DNA of 64,000 nucleotides from Bog-159 sp049511415. GTDB lineage: Bacteria; Acidobacteriota; Terriglobia; Bryobacterales; Bryobacteraceae. A program made the position numbers and the translations under genes. Of this stretch, positions 17,707 through 26,080 are shown in pieces (position 1 is the stretch's first letter; each line of letters starts with the position of its first letter). Location of the stretch: the NCBI GenBank assembly GCA_049511415.1, contig JBEKYC010000028.1, positions 14,449-78,448 on the forward strand, read 5' to 3'. The notes under the pieces are model-generated. The model was not told the DNA's origin. It did no database searches and saw only the letters and a list, made by a program, of their open reading frames with translations.

Positions 17707-18621
17707 ATGCGTCAGTCTCATATCGCCGTGATCGGCGCGCCATTGGACCTCGGCCAAGACCGCCGGGGCGTGGACATGGGTCCATCCGCGATCCGCGTGG
17801 CCAATCTGAATAAGCGGCTGGCAACCCTGGGCTATCATGTCGACGATCTCGGCAACGTGCCCGTGGATCAGCCGGAAAGCCTGCCGGAAGGTCCGGCCAG
17901 CGCCAAGTATCTGCCGCAGATTGCGCTGGCGTGCAAGCGACTGGCGGGCATGGTGGATCGCGCACTCACCAAGAAGCAAGTTCCGCTGGTGCTGGGCGGC
18001 GATCATTCCGTGGCGGTGGGCACGGTGGCCGGGGTTTCCCGCCACTTCCGGCGCAAGAAACAGGAGATCGGGCTGATCTGGATCGACGCGCACGCCGACA
18101 TGAATACGCCCGGTACATCACCCAGCGGCAACGTACACGGCATGCCGCTGGCTTGCTGCGTGGGGCTGGGACCGACTGAGCTGGTGGATCTACTGAAGTA
18201 CGCGCCGAAGGTGAATCCGCGCAAGACCGTGCTGGTGGGTCTGCGCGACGTGGATGTGCTGGAGAAGGGCCACGTGCGCGAAACGGGAGTGCGCGCGTTC
18301 ACCATGCGGGACATCGACGAGCGCGGCCTGCGCTCGGTGATGGACGAAGCCTTCCGCATCGCGACGGAAGACACCGCCGGCTTTCACCTTTCGCTGGATA
18401 TGGATTGGATCGACCCGCAATTCGCGCCCGGCGTGGGCACGCAGGTGCGCGGCGGGGCGACGTATCGCGAAGCGCATCTGGCCATGGAATTGATTAACGA
18501 CAACGGCCGCATGGTGTCCATGGAAGTGGTGGAAGTGAATCCGGTAATCGACGAGATGAACCGCACGGCGGATTTGGCAGTTGAAATGATCATGTCGGCG
18601 CTGGGCAAGAAAATCCTATGA
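17707..18621 (+). CDS. rocF: Arginase
   Basis: The start ATG 17707 precedes the first conserved strand (I-A-V-I-G-A-P-L-D-L-G). The 304-residue length fits arginases. The manganese-binding motifs are complete: G-G-D-H-S-V, W-I-D-A-H-A-D-M-N and S-L-D-M-D-W-I-D-P, followed by P-G-V-G-T and a late M-E-V-V-E-V-N-P. It hydrolyses arginine to ornithine and urea in the cytoplasm. The Trp in D-M-D-W-I-D-P replaces the Gly usual in arginases. Its stop overlaps the ddl start (ATGA). Agmatinase or formimidoylglutamase is less likely given the length and H-G-M-P motif. Confidence 0.92.
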   Translation: MRQSHIAVIGAPLDLGQDRRGVDMGPSAIRVANLNKRLATLGYHVDDLGNVPVDQPESLPEGPASAKYLPQIALACKRLAGMVDRALTKKQVPLVLGGDHSVAVGTVAGVSRHFRRKKQEIGLIWIDAHADMNTPGTSPSGNVHGMPLACCVGLGPTELVDLLKYAPKVNPRKTVLVGLRDVDVLEKGHVRETGVRAFTMRDIDERGLRSVMDEAFRIATEDTAGFHLSLDMDWIDPQFAPGVGTQVRGGATYREAHLAMELINDNGRMVSMEVVEVNPVIDEMNRTADLAVEMIMSALGKKIL

Positions 18622-19595
18622 AAATCAGAGTCGCCGTGATCTACGGCGGGCGCAGCGGAGAGCATGAGATTTCCATTCGTTCGGCGAAATCCATCCTGGC
18701 GGGATTGGATCGCGAACGGTATGAGGTCAGCGAGTTCTTCATTGATAAAGCCGGCAAATGGTCGCCGGGGCCGATCCTGCCGGAGCCGGGGGCGCATCCG
18801 GATATAGACGTCGTGTTTCCGGTTTTACACGGCACCTTCGGGGAGGATGGCACCGTGCAAGGATTGTTGGAGCTGGCCGGACTGCCTTATGTAGGCGCGG
18901 CCGTGCTGGCTTCGTCCGTCTCGATGGATAAAGAGATGATGAAGCGCGTGTGCTCGGAGCGGGGTCTGCCGATTGTGGAGTATGTGACGCTCACGCGCGA
19001 GCAGCTTGACCCGGAGCCGATTGCGTGCCGCTTTCTGTTTCCGGTGTTTGTGAAGCCGGCGAACCTGGGTTCGTCGGTGGGGATCTCGAAAGTCCACAAC
19101 GCGGAAGAGTTGGGGCCGGCGTTGCGACTGGCCGCGGAGTTCGACCGCAAGATTATTGTGGAGCGCGGCATCGTGGGGCGGGAGCTGGAATGCGCGGTGC
19201 TTGGCAACGAAGATCCGATGGCTTCCCTGCCCTGCGAGATACTACCTTCGAAGGAGTTTTACGACTACGAGGACAAGTATCTGCTGGACCGAGCCGAGTT
19301 TCGCCTGCCGGCCGAACTGGCTGAGGCGCAGATGGCGGAGCTGCGGCGGCTGGCCGTTGAATGCTACCGCGCGGTGGGCTGCGAAGGCATGGCGCGCGTC
19401 GATTTTCTGCTGGAATCGGCGACCGGCAAACTGTACCTGAACGAGATCAATACGATCCCCGGGTTCACTTCGATCAGCATGTATCCGAAGATGTGGGAGC
19501 ACAGCGGGCTGGGCTTTTCGGCGCTGGTCGACCGGTTGATTGCGTTGGCCCTGGAGCGACAGGCAGCGAGGAGAGCTACGCGCTTTGCGCGGTGA
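18618..19595 (+). CDS. ddl: D-alanine--D-alanine ligase
   Basis: The 325-residue ATP-grasp enzyme begins with V-A-V-I-Y-G-G-R-S-G-E-H-E-I-S. It contains F-P-V-L-H-G-T-F-G-E-D-G-T-V-Q-G, F-V-K-P-A-N-L-G-S-S-V-G-I and L-N-E-I-N-T-I-P-G-F-T, all diagnostic of Ddl. It joins two D-alanines for peptidoglycan precursor synthesis. D-Ala rather than D-Lac specificity is assumed from the usual function. It is translationally coupled to the arginase gene, an unusual partner with no obvious pathway link. Confidence 0.94.
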   Translation: MKIRVAVIYGGRSGEHEISIRSAKSILAGLDRERYEVSEFFIDKAGKWSPGPILPEPGAHPDIDVVFPVLHGTFGEDGTVQGLLELAGLPYVGAAVLASSVSMDKEMMKRVCSERGLPIVEYVTLTREQLDPEPIACRFLFPVFVKPANLGSSVGISKVHNAEELGPALRLAAEFDRKIIVERGIVGRELECAVLGNEDPMASLPCEILPSKEFYDYEDKYLLDRAEFRLPAELAEAQMAELRRLAVECYRAVGCEGMARVDFLLESATGKLYLNEINTIPGFTSISMYPKMWEHSGLGFSALVDRLIALALERQAARRATRFAR

Positions 19596-19653
19596 TTGCG
19601 GCGGCTGCCGCCGACGGCCACCAGGGTCCGGATTACAAGAAGAGGAAGAAAGA

Positions 19654-19890
19654 ATGACTTGTACTCTTTGCAGGCACGGCCAAAACCGTAGCTGCGATCG
19701 TTAACTTTCACTCCAACGGGACGACACGACCGTCATCCTGAAAGGCGTTCCCGCGGATGTGTGCGACAACTGCGGCGAATACCATCTGTCGGAGGATGTA
19801 ACCCGGCGTGTCATGGAACGCGCCGAGGTGGCGGTCACCAGCGGGGCGGAAGTCGAGATCCTGGGCTTCGCGGCAAGATTACATCAGCAA
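19654..19890 (+). pseudogene. MqsA/YgiT-type zinc-finger antitoxin remnant with an in-frame stop
   Basis: ATG 19654 follows a good ribosome binding site (GAGGAAG) and reads M-T-C-T-L-C-R-H-G, the first zinc knuckle. A TAA at 19702-19704 interrupts the frame. The same frame resumes with LQRDDTTVILKGVPADVCDN, then C-G-E-Y, the second knuckle and the helix seen in MqsA/YgiT antitoxins. The natural stop is also lost: after I-L-G-F-A-A the frame runs into the antisense of the archaemetzincin gene. No toxin gene remains upstream; ten codons (GPDYKKRKKE then stop, ending 19657) could be the tail of one, but this is weak. Confidence 0.65.
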
Positions 19891-20412
19891 TGGCACGGGC
19901 GATTTTGCCACCACCTGTCCGCAATCCACGCAGAATCCCGCTTCCTTCACGTCCAGCCGCTCCACCCCGTGGCTCGACGTCATCACACAGCGCCAGTCGT
20001 CGCAATGACGCAGGCCGAAGGTATGGCCCAGTTCGTGGGCGGCTTCTTTGACGAGGCGCTCGCGCATTAGCTCGTCGCGCGGCGGCAGGCCGTAGAATTC
20101 CTCGCGCAGCCGATGGAGCGAGACGACCGCGCAACTGCCCATCAATTGGGCTTCGCCGAACACGAAGGTCAGCACCGGCACGTAAAGGTCGACGGAAGTG
20201 ACCGCCAGCAGCCGGGCGCCCTTCTCGACCAGCGGCTGGATGGCCTGTAGGATGGCGGTGGAGTAGTACTGATTGCGCTGGCGGTCGCGCGCGAATGCCA
20301 CATCCAGCCGCTCCGGCCGGACGCGGCATTCCATGCGGAAAGTCTCCGCCAGCCGAAGAGCCAAGCCACCTAAAACTTCCGCCGGAACTTCGATGCCCAC
20401 CAGTTGAATCAC
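19879..20412 (-). CDS. amzA: Archaemetzincin-type zinc metalloprotease
   Basis: The 177-residue protein has the full archaemetzincin signature: H-E-L-G-H-T-F-G-L-R-H (residues 126-136) with the third His as ligand, then Cys137, Cys142, Met144 and a final C-V-D-C (161-164) that binds a second zinc. Upstream strand V-D-L-Y-V-P-V-L-T-F-V-F is typical. Archaemetzincins are widespread in archaea and vertebrates but patchy in bacteria; their natural substrates are not known. It is the last gene of the sigma-54 operon, starting 1 base after the regulator's stop. Confidence 0.9.
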   Translation of the reverse strand: MIQLVGIEVPAEVLGGLALRLAETFRMECRVRPERLDVAFARDRQRNQYYSTAILQAIQPLVEKGARLLAVTSVDLYVPVLTFVFGEAQLMGSCAVVSLHRLREEFYGLPPRDELMRERLVKEAAHELGHTFGLRHCDDWRCVMTSSHGVERLDVKEAGFCVDCGQVVAKSPVPLLM

Positions 20413-20413
20413 G

Positions 20414-21778
20414 TTATTTCAAACCGTAGCGCCGCAGCTTGTTGTAGAGCGTGGTGCGATCGATATCCAAAATGCGGGCGGCGCGGGAGAGGTTGTTGTC
20501 TGTCTCGCGCAGGACGCGTTCGATATGGACGCGTTCGACGTCTTCGAGCGTGCGGCCGGTGGATGCGCCCTCGGTCTGGAACTGGAAGGAGAAGTCGGCC
20601 GGCCGGATTTCCGGGCCGCGGCAAACGACCAGCGCGCGTTCCACGGCGTTTTCAAGTTCGCGCACGTTGCCGGGCCAGTCGTGCGCCATGAGCAACTGCA
20701 AAGCCTCGGTGGAAAGCTGCGGCACGGGCCGGCTGGTGAGCAGGCAGAACTTGTTCAGGAAGTGCGCCACCAGGAGGGGAACATCTTCGCGGCGGTCGCG
20801 CAGGGGCGGCAGGTCGATGCAGAAAACGTGCAGCCGGTAGTACAGGTCGGGCCGGAAGGTGCCGGCTTTCACCAGCGCTTCCAGATTTTTGTTGGTGGCT
20901 GCGACGCAGCGGAAATCGACCTTGATCTGCTGATTGCCGCCCACGCGCACGATTTCCTTTTCTTGCAGGACGCGCAGTAGATCAGTCTGAGTCTTCAGGC
21001 TGATATCGCTGATTTCATCGAGGAAAACGGTTCCGCCATCGGCGACCTCGAACTTGCCCTTCTTACGATACTGAGCGCCGGTGAACGCGCCCTTCTCGTG
21101 CCCGAACAGTTCGCTTTCGAGTAGGGTTTCGGTGAGGGCTCCGCAGTGGATGGTCACCATGGGCATGAATCGGCGCGGCCCCGCCATATGAATGGCGCGG
21201 GCCACGACTTCTTTGCCGGTGCCACTTTCGCCGGTGATGAGCACGGTGGCTTCGGTAGGGGCCACCATCTCAATAAGCTCGTAGACTTTCTTCATGGCCG
21301 GCGCCTTACCGATGAGTTCGGTGCCGGGGGTGGCCTCTTTCAGGTTCTCGCGCAGGCGCACCACTTCGCGACGCGCCCGGCGATGCTCCAGGGCGTTGGC
21401 CACCAGGTGCGACAGCTCATCGGGATCGATGGGCTTGGTGATGTAATCGTAGGCGCCTTGCTTCAAGGCTTGCACGGCGGTTTCGACGGAAGCGTAACCG
21501 GTCATGATGATGACGGTCAGCTCCGGATCGGCCTCCCGCAGTCGGCTTTGCAGCTCCATGCCATCCATACCCGGCATCTTGATATCGAGTAGCGCTACAT
21601 CGTACTCCGTATTCTGAATGGATTCCAGGGCCTCGCGCGCGCTGGCCACGGGCCGGGATTGGTATCCCTCGCTCGAGAACCACTTCCCGAGTGAATCGCG
21701 GACCACGGTTTCGTCGTCCACGATCAGGATCTTGCCTTTCGTTCTTGCTTCCACCCGATCTTCCACTTCCGTCACCAT
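20414..21778 (-). CDS. NtrC-family sigma-54-dependent response regulator
   Basis: The 454-residue protein has a receiver domain with acidic pocket (I-V-D-D-E), phospho-acceptor Asp65 (L-L-D-I-K-M-P-G) and Lys115. Its AAA+ domain has Walker A G-E-S-G-T-G-K (183-189), the sigma-54 contact loop G-A-F-T-G-A (230-235), Walker B F-L-D-E-I and the arginine-finger region F-R-P-D-L-Y-Y-R-L. A Fis-type helix-turn-helix ends it (S-R-A-A-R-I-L-D-I-D-R-T-T-L). AAGGAG precedes ATG 21778. It is the likely partner of the diheme kinase just upstream and may activate its own operon through the sigma-54 site at 26.08 kb. Confidence 0.95.
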   Translation of the reverse strand: MVTEVEDRVEARTKGKILIVDDETVVRDSLGKWFSSEGYQSRPVASAREALESIQNTEYDVALLDIKMPGMDGMELQSRLREADPELTVIIMTGYASVETAVQALKQGAYDYITKPIDPDELSHLVANALEHRRARREVVRLRENLKEATPGTELIGKAPAMKKVYELIEMVAPTEATVLITGESGTGKEVVARAIHMAGPRRFMPMVTIHCGALTETLLESELFGHEKGAFTGAQYRKKGKFEVADGGTVFLDEISDISLKTQTDLLRVLQEKEIVRVGGNQQIKVDFRCVAATNKNLEALVKAGTFRPDLYYRLHVFCIDLPPLRDRREDVPLLVAHFLNKFCLLTSRPVPQLSTEALQLLMAHDWPGNVRELENAVERALVVCRGPEIRPADFSFQFQTEGASTGRTLEDVERVHIERVLRETDNNLSRAARILDIDRTTLYNKLRRYGLK

Positions 21779-21804
21779 GTGTCTCCTTCGGCTGGCATGT
21801 CCGG

Positions 21805-23409
21805 TTACCGCATGCCCGGCGCGGAACCAGCCAGAAGGGGTTCCGCAACAGCCGGCTTAGCGGCCGGCAGGGTAATCACGAACTCCGTTCCTTGACCTGC
21901 GGTGGATTCCACCGCGATCTCGCCGCCATGTTGTTCAATGATGCTGCGCGCCACGGCCAGCCCCAGGCCCGTGCGCTGCTGATCTTCCTTGGTCGTGAAG
22001 AATGGCTCGAAGATCTGCGACAGCACTTCGGGCGGAATGCCTAGCCCGCTGTCGCGCACTCTGATGCGGGCAGGTCCGCCGGCCGCATCCATTTCCGTAG
22101 CAACCTGCAACAAGCCACCCTGTGGCATGGCTTCCGTGGCGTTCACCAGCAGCACGAGCACGGCCTGCTGGATCTGTCCGGCATCGCAGGCGACCGGCGG
22201 CATGTGCTCCTGCAGGTGGCTTTGCAACTCGATGCCGAGCAGTTCGGCCTTATGCCGCACCAACACCAGCGCCCGCCCGATCAGCGTGTTCAGATCGTTG
22301 GGTTCGCGATGGCTGGGCGCCTGCCGCGCGAACGTCAGCAGGTTGCGCATAATGTCGCCGCAGCGCTTGCTCTCCCGCTCGATAATGCGAAGCTGTTCGA
22401 TCATGGTTTCGGCAGAGCCGGCAGGGCCTTTCTCCACTTCCTTAAGCGTCAGGCGGGCATAGGTGAGGATTCCGAACAACGGGTTATTGACTTCGTGCGC
22501 CACGGTGGCGGCCAACTTGCCGATGGAAGCCATTTTCTCGCTCGATAGCAACGAGCGATGCGCTTGGTCGAGTTCCTCGGTCTTGCGGCGTACGCGTTCC
22601 TCGATTTCGGCGTGGACGCCCGCGACCTCGGTGGTCATCTTGTTGAACGATGCCGCCAGATCGCTCAGTTCGTCCTGGTTACGCACGGCCAGCCGGTAAT
22701 CCAGGTCGCCATCCGCCACGCGATGGGTTCCGGCGATCAACTCCTTCACGGGCCGGTAGACCACCGCCCAAATGAAAATGACGCTAACCAGCCAGATCAT
22801 GGCCAGCGTGAAGGCCATGAAGAGGATCAAGTGTGTGCGGTGTTGGCCGATCTGCGCATCCACGGTGGCCAGTGAAAGGTGCGCGTCGATGACGCCCAGG
22901 ACGCGCTGTCCGGCGGGATGGCAGCCGGAACATGCCGCCGCGTTTTCGATGGGGCGAATGACGCCCAGCAGCCGCTCACCCTGTCCGGAAAAAATGCGCG
23001 CGCGGTCGGGACGGTTCAGCTTCGCCAGCGGAGCGCTTTGCGCGTGGCAACCGTAACAGGCTTCGGCGCTTTTATCGACCACGCGGCCGACCTCGCCGGC
23101 ATCCGTCGAAAAGGTGACGCGGCCTTCCTTATTAAAGATGCGGATGCGGCGGATACCCGGCTCGCTGCCCAGTTCCTGGATGACGTTGTAGAGCGCCTGG
23201 CGATCGTTGTGCAGCATCTGGTATCGCGTGCTGCGCTGAATGACGTCGGTGATGCGCTCGGCGGATTGCATCACCATCTCTTCGGAGTGGCGCCGCTGCT
23301 CGCGCAAGTTGAGATAGCCGAATAAAACGAACAGGGCCGCCGTGCTCGCGACCAGGCACACCGCGAGCTTGGCGGCCAGTCCGACGCGCATTCTCTGCGG
23401 CTGTGGCAT
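21805..23409 (-). CDS. Sensor histidine kinase with two CXXCH haem motifs
   Basis: The ATG at 23409 (AGGAATC upstream) gives 534 residues. A first membrane helix (~10-33) is followed by a periplasmic region with C-Y-G-C-H (118-122) and C-S-G-C-H (160-164), both standard covalent haem c sites. A second helix (~193-217), HAMP region, coiled coil and HisKA domain with His305 (T-V-A-H-E-V-N-N-P) follow, then the ATPase with D-S-G-L-G-I-P and G-L-G-L-A-V-A-R. It probably senses redox state or a small ligand through haem and phosphorylates the adjacent NtrC-type regulator. It starts 7 bases after the NrfD-like gene. Confidence 0.9.
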   Translation of the reverse strand: MPQPQRMRVGLAAKLAVCLVASTAALFVLFGYLNLREQRRHSEEMVMQSAERITDVIQRSTRYQMLHNDRQALYNVIQELGSEPGIRRIRIFNKEGRVTFSTDAGEVGRVVDKSAEACYGCHAQSAPLAKLNRPDRARIFSGQGERLLGVIRPIENAAACSGCHPAGQRVLGVIDAHLSLATVDAQIGQHRTHLILFMAFTLAMIWLVSVIFIWAVVYRPVKELIAGTHRVADGDLDYRLAVRNQDELSDLAASFNKMTTEVAGVHAEIEERVRRKTEELDQAHRSLLSSEKMASIGKLAATVAHEVNNPLFGILTYARLTLKEVEKGPAGSAETMIEQLRIIERESKRCGDIMRNLLTFARQAPSHREPNDLNTLIGRALVLVRHKAELLGIELQSHLQEHMPPVACDAGQIQQAVLVLLVNATEAMPQGGLLQVATEMDAAGGPARIRVRDSGLGIPPEVLSQIFEPFFTTKEDQQRTGLGLAVARSIIEQHGGEIAVESTAGQGTEFVITLPAAKPAVAEPLLAGSAPGMR

Positions 23410-23416
23410 CCGATTC

Positions 23417-24586
23417 CTAGCCGACCGATACGGGATCCTCACACCGGTCAAATGTCTCGCGAGCGGCAGTTTCCACGTGGTGCTCTTCGAAGATCGGGAA
23501 ATGCTTGGCGATAACCCGGAAGACGGCAAAGCCCAGCGCGATGATGGATAACGTTACGGCGACTTCCGTCCACTTGGGCACGTAGTGCGTGCCCGAACCG
23601 GCTTCCATCCCCGTGACGCTCACGTTCAAACGGTTGGCAATGAATCCAAAGATGACTAACACGGCGCAGGCGTATAGTTTGCCCGGGTTCCAACGCACGC
23701 CGTGGCGGAACAGCAGTATGGTGGGGACGGCCAAGAGCAGAATCTCCAGACCAAACAACCAGGTTTCGGTGCGGTTCTGGCGCAGGAGGAGCAGCGCGCC
23801 ACGCTGCTGCAAATCCAGGAACCGCGCGAAAAGGAATGTCATGAGCAGGACGGCCAATACGCGCGCCAGTCCGGCCGCCAGGGGCAGCTCCAGTTGGCGG
23901 CCAAAGGCGCGACTGCTATGCCAGGATTCAAATATGGTCATGGCCAGGCCGACGCAGATCGCCGACAGATAAAAGAAGATGGGCAGCACGGGCGTGTACC
24001 AGAGGGCGTACAGTTTATGCGGCACGATCAGGTACAGACTGCCCAGAGACGATTGGTGCAGCGTAGATAATATAACGCCTACGATCATGAGCGGCACCGA
24101 GATGAATTTCAGCCAGGTCAGGGGCTGCTTCCATCCCAGCTTCTCGAAAACCACGGGCGCGAATTCCAGCGCCAGAACGGTGGTGTAAAGCGTCACGCAC
24201 CAAGCCACTTCGAACATCACGGAGTGCGGGTTCCACATCACCAGGGGATGCCAGACACGATCCGGCCGGCCTAAGTCGAAGAGCAGCGCAAACACCACCA
24301 GCACATAACCGAGAAATGCGGTGAGAACCGCAGGCCGCAGGATGGGCTTGTATTTCTCGACGTTGAAGATGTGCACGACCGCGACCAGCGTGAATCCACC
24401 GGCTGCCAGACCGACGCCGCACAGGATGTCGAAGCCGATCCAGATACCCCAGGGAAACTGGTCGCTCAAGTTCGTGACTCCACCCAGACCGTAGCGGACC
24501 CGCAGGTAGGTGGCATAGGCGCCGGCGGTCATCAGCAAGGCGAAGACGACCCGCCAGATGGTGATTTTCGGGAGACTGCGGTTCAT
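23417..24586 (-). CDS. HybB/NrfD-family quinone-interacting membrane subunit
   Basis: The 389-residue protein has about ten membrane helices and the family landmarks F-P-W-G-I-W-I-G-F-D, G-A-G/G-L-A-A-G-G-F-T-L, F-D-L-G-R-P-D-R-V-W-H and S-T-L-H-Q-S-S-L-G-S-L, best matching HybB of the NrfD/PsrC superfamily. Such proteins exchange electrons between quinones and a periplasmic Fe-S subunit. The start overlaps the stop of the Fe-S gene (ATGA). A catalytic partner (hydrogenase, molybdoenzyme or cytochrome) is missing from the operon. Confidence 0.9.
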   Translation of the reverse strand: MNRSLPKITIWRVVFALLMTAGAYATYLRVRYGLGGVTNLSDQFPWGIWIGFDILCGVGLAAGGFTLVAVVHIFNVEKYKPILRPAVLTAFLGYVLVVFALLFDLGRPDRVWHPLVMWNPHSVMFEVAWCVTLYTTVLALEFAPVVFEKLGWKQPLTWLKFISVPLMIVGVILSTLHQSSLGSLYLIVPHKLYALWYTPVLPIFFYLSAICVGLAMTIFESWHSSRAFGRQLELPLAAGLARVLAVLLMTFLFARFLDLQQRGALLLLRQNRTETWLFGLEILLLAVPTILLFRHGVRWNPGKLYACAVLVIFGFIANRLNVSVTGMEAGSGTHYVPKWTEVAVTLSIIALGFAVFRVIAKHFPIFEEHHVETAARETFDRCEDPVSVG

Positions 24587-25329
24587 CGCCGCCTCCCTTC
24601 CGTGCGCGCCACTTCGTCACGGCGATTGGTAATCCACCAGATGCCGCCGAGCAGCACCGAGCCGACCGAAACCACGTCGGGCACGGCCTCGAGCACGCGC
24701 CAGGTGAGCATCGGCAGGGGCTGTTTCGGCAAATTGGTGCGCAGGCCGATCTGCTCGAACGGCACGGCCGAAAGATACAGCACCGAGGTGCCGCCCACTT
24801 CCTCCAGACCGTAGATGCGCTGGTAGTAGTCGCCCGGCTTAGCGGCCATGCGGCGGCGCGCCTCGGCGATGAGCGCATCCCGATCGCCGCAGGTGGTGGC
24901 GCCCGTGGGGCAAGCCTCGGCGCAGGCGGTCGGTTTCCCGGCGCGCTGGCGGTCATAGCACATGTCGCACTTGCGCACCTTGGGCAGCCGGCTGTGCCAT
25001 TCGTAAACCGGCACTTGGAATGGGCATGCGGTCATGCAATACCGGCACCCCATGCATTTGTCGGCGTCGTAAACTACGGGTCCAAGGCTGGTCTTGTGCA
25101 AAGCGCCCACCGGGCAGACCGAGGCGCAGGTGGGCTCGGCGCAGTGCATACAGAGCTTCCGGCTGAAATGCTCGCCATACGCTTGAACGGATGTTAATTT
25201 GTGAGCCGAAAGCCGGGGCTCAGCCGCCACCTTATCGTCGTAAGGCAGATGCCAGCGCTCGGCGCAGGCGCCTTCGCAGGCCTTGCAGCCGATGCACATG
25301 GTACTGTCGTATAAAATTGCAAGCGGCAT
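24583..25329 (-). CDS. HybA-like four-cluster ferredoxin with C-terminal membrane anchor
   Basis: The 248-residue protein has four Cys groups of the DMSO-reductase/HybA ferredoxin type: C-I-G-C-K-A-C-E-G-A-C, C-M-H-C-A-E-P-T-C-A-S-V-C-P, C-M-G-C-R-Y-C-M-T-A-C-P and C-D-M-C-Y-D-R. That predicts up to four [4Fe-4S] clusters. A hydrophobic helix near residues 216-235 (V-V-S-V-G-S-V-L-L-G-G-I-W-W-I) would anchor it, as in HybA. No Tat signal is visible at the N-terminus, so its side of the membrane is uncertain. It is coupled to the HybB-like gene. Confidence 0.9.
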   Translation of the reverse strand: MPLAILYDSTMCIGCKACEGACAERWHLPYDDKVAAEPRLSAHKLTSVQAYGEHFSRKLCMHCAEPTCASVCPVGALHKTSLGPVVYDADKCMGCRYCMTACPFQVPVYEWHSRLPKVRKCDMCYDRQRAGKPTACAEACPTGATTCGDRDALIAEARRRMAAKPGDYYQRIYGLEEVGGTSVLYLSAVPFEQIGLRTNLPKQPLPMLTWRVLEAVPDVVSVGSVLLGGIWWITNRRDEVARTEGRRR

Positions 25330-25382
25330 AATAAGATGCCTAACTCTTTTATAACTCTATTCTCCGGGAAAGTGTGGGAAAT

Positions 25383-26051
25383 CTATGCGGTGAGGAAAAA
25401 CTCACCGGTCACCCGCTTCCAGTTGGCGTCCGGCATACCCGCGAGAAGATCCTCGGTGGGCAGACCGCCGTCGGCGGCGGCGGCGCCGGCGAGTTGCGGC
25501 TGTTGCGCATAGAGGCGCCCGACAGCTTCGCGCATCCAACTGCGCACCATGCCCTTGGGGACCAGGTTGCGCGCGGTGCTCTCTTCATCGGGGACATTGA
25601 TGAGAGCGAGCCAACCTTTTCCATAAGGATCCTTGCGCAGCAACTCGGGATTCGCGATCACTTCCGGGTTGATTTCGACCACTTCGCCTTCCATGGGCGA
25701 TACCATTTCAGTTTTTTCGCCATCGCGGAACAGCGACCAAGCTCTTTGACCCTGGCGGATCCAATGGCCGGGTTTCGGCAGTTCGATGCGTTCGATGCGG
25801 CCGGCCAGAGCAGCCGCGAATTCGTCCATGCCGACCCGCACCAGATTGCGCCGCTCCCGCAGTGCCCAACTATGACCCGGATGATACGACAACCGTTCGG
25901 GGACCATGAACCCTTCGACATAAGACGGCTCCAACGCCGGGGAGACCGTGTGTGCTTCGACCGCAGCGACTTGCGGCGCCTTCCGCCGGTTAATAACCCA
26001 ATCCAGCAGGATGAAAACTGAGAACGTTGCGAGAACCAGAATGACCGTCAT
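25383..26051 (-). CDS. Membrane-anchored GcvH/lipoyl-domain-like protein
   Basis: An N-terminal helix (residues 1-19) precedes a domain resembling glycine cleavage H protein: H-S-W-A-L, V-R-V-G-M-D-E-F-A-A-A-L, I-E-L-P-K-P-G, M-E-G-E-V-V-E-I-N-P-E and D-P-Y-G-K-G-W-L. The lipoyl-lysine region (R-D-G-E-K-T-E-M-V-S-P) is two residues shorter than in GcvH, so the Lys is out of register and lipoylation is doubtful. No glycine cleavage genes are nearby. It is the first gene of the sigma-54 operon, with AAGGAGG upstream. A role with the HybA/HybB-like pair is inferred from context. Confidence 0.82.
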   Translation of the reverse strand: MTVILVLATFSVFILLDWVINRRKAPQVAAVEAHTVSPALEPSYVEGFMVPERLSYHPGHSWALRERRNLVRVGMDEFAAALAGRIERIELPKPGHWIRQGQRAWSLFRDGEKTEMVSPMEGEVVEINPEVIANPELLRKDPYGKGWLALINVPDEESTARNLVPKGMVRSWMREAVGRLYAQQPQLAGAAAADGGLPTEDLLAGMPDANWKRVTGEFFLTA

Positions 26052-26080
26052 GAGGTGCCTCCTTTTTCCAACCTGTTTAG

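Noticed and set aside
16738..18093. 451-residue minus-strand frame over asnS and rocF
   Set aside because: It spans two conserved genes on the other strand; only the part at 17202-17630, in a different frame, looks like a real gene.
19596..19657. Tail of a toxin gene ahead of the MqsA-type remnant
   Set aside because: Only about ten codons fit and they lie in the +1 frame of ddl; too short to call.
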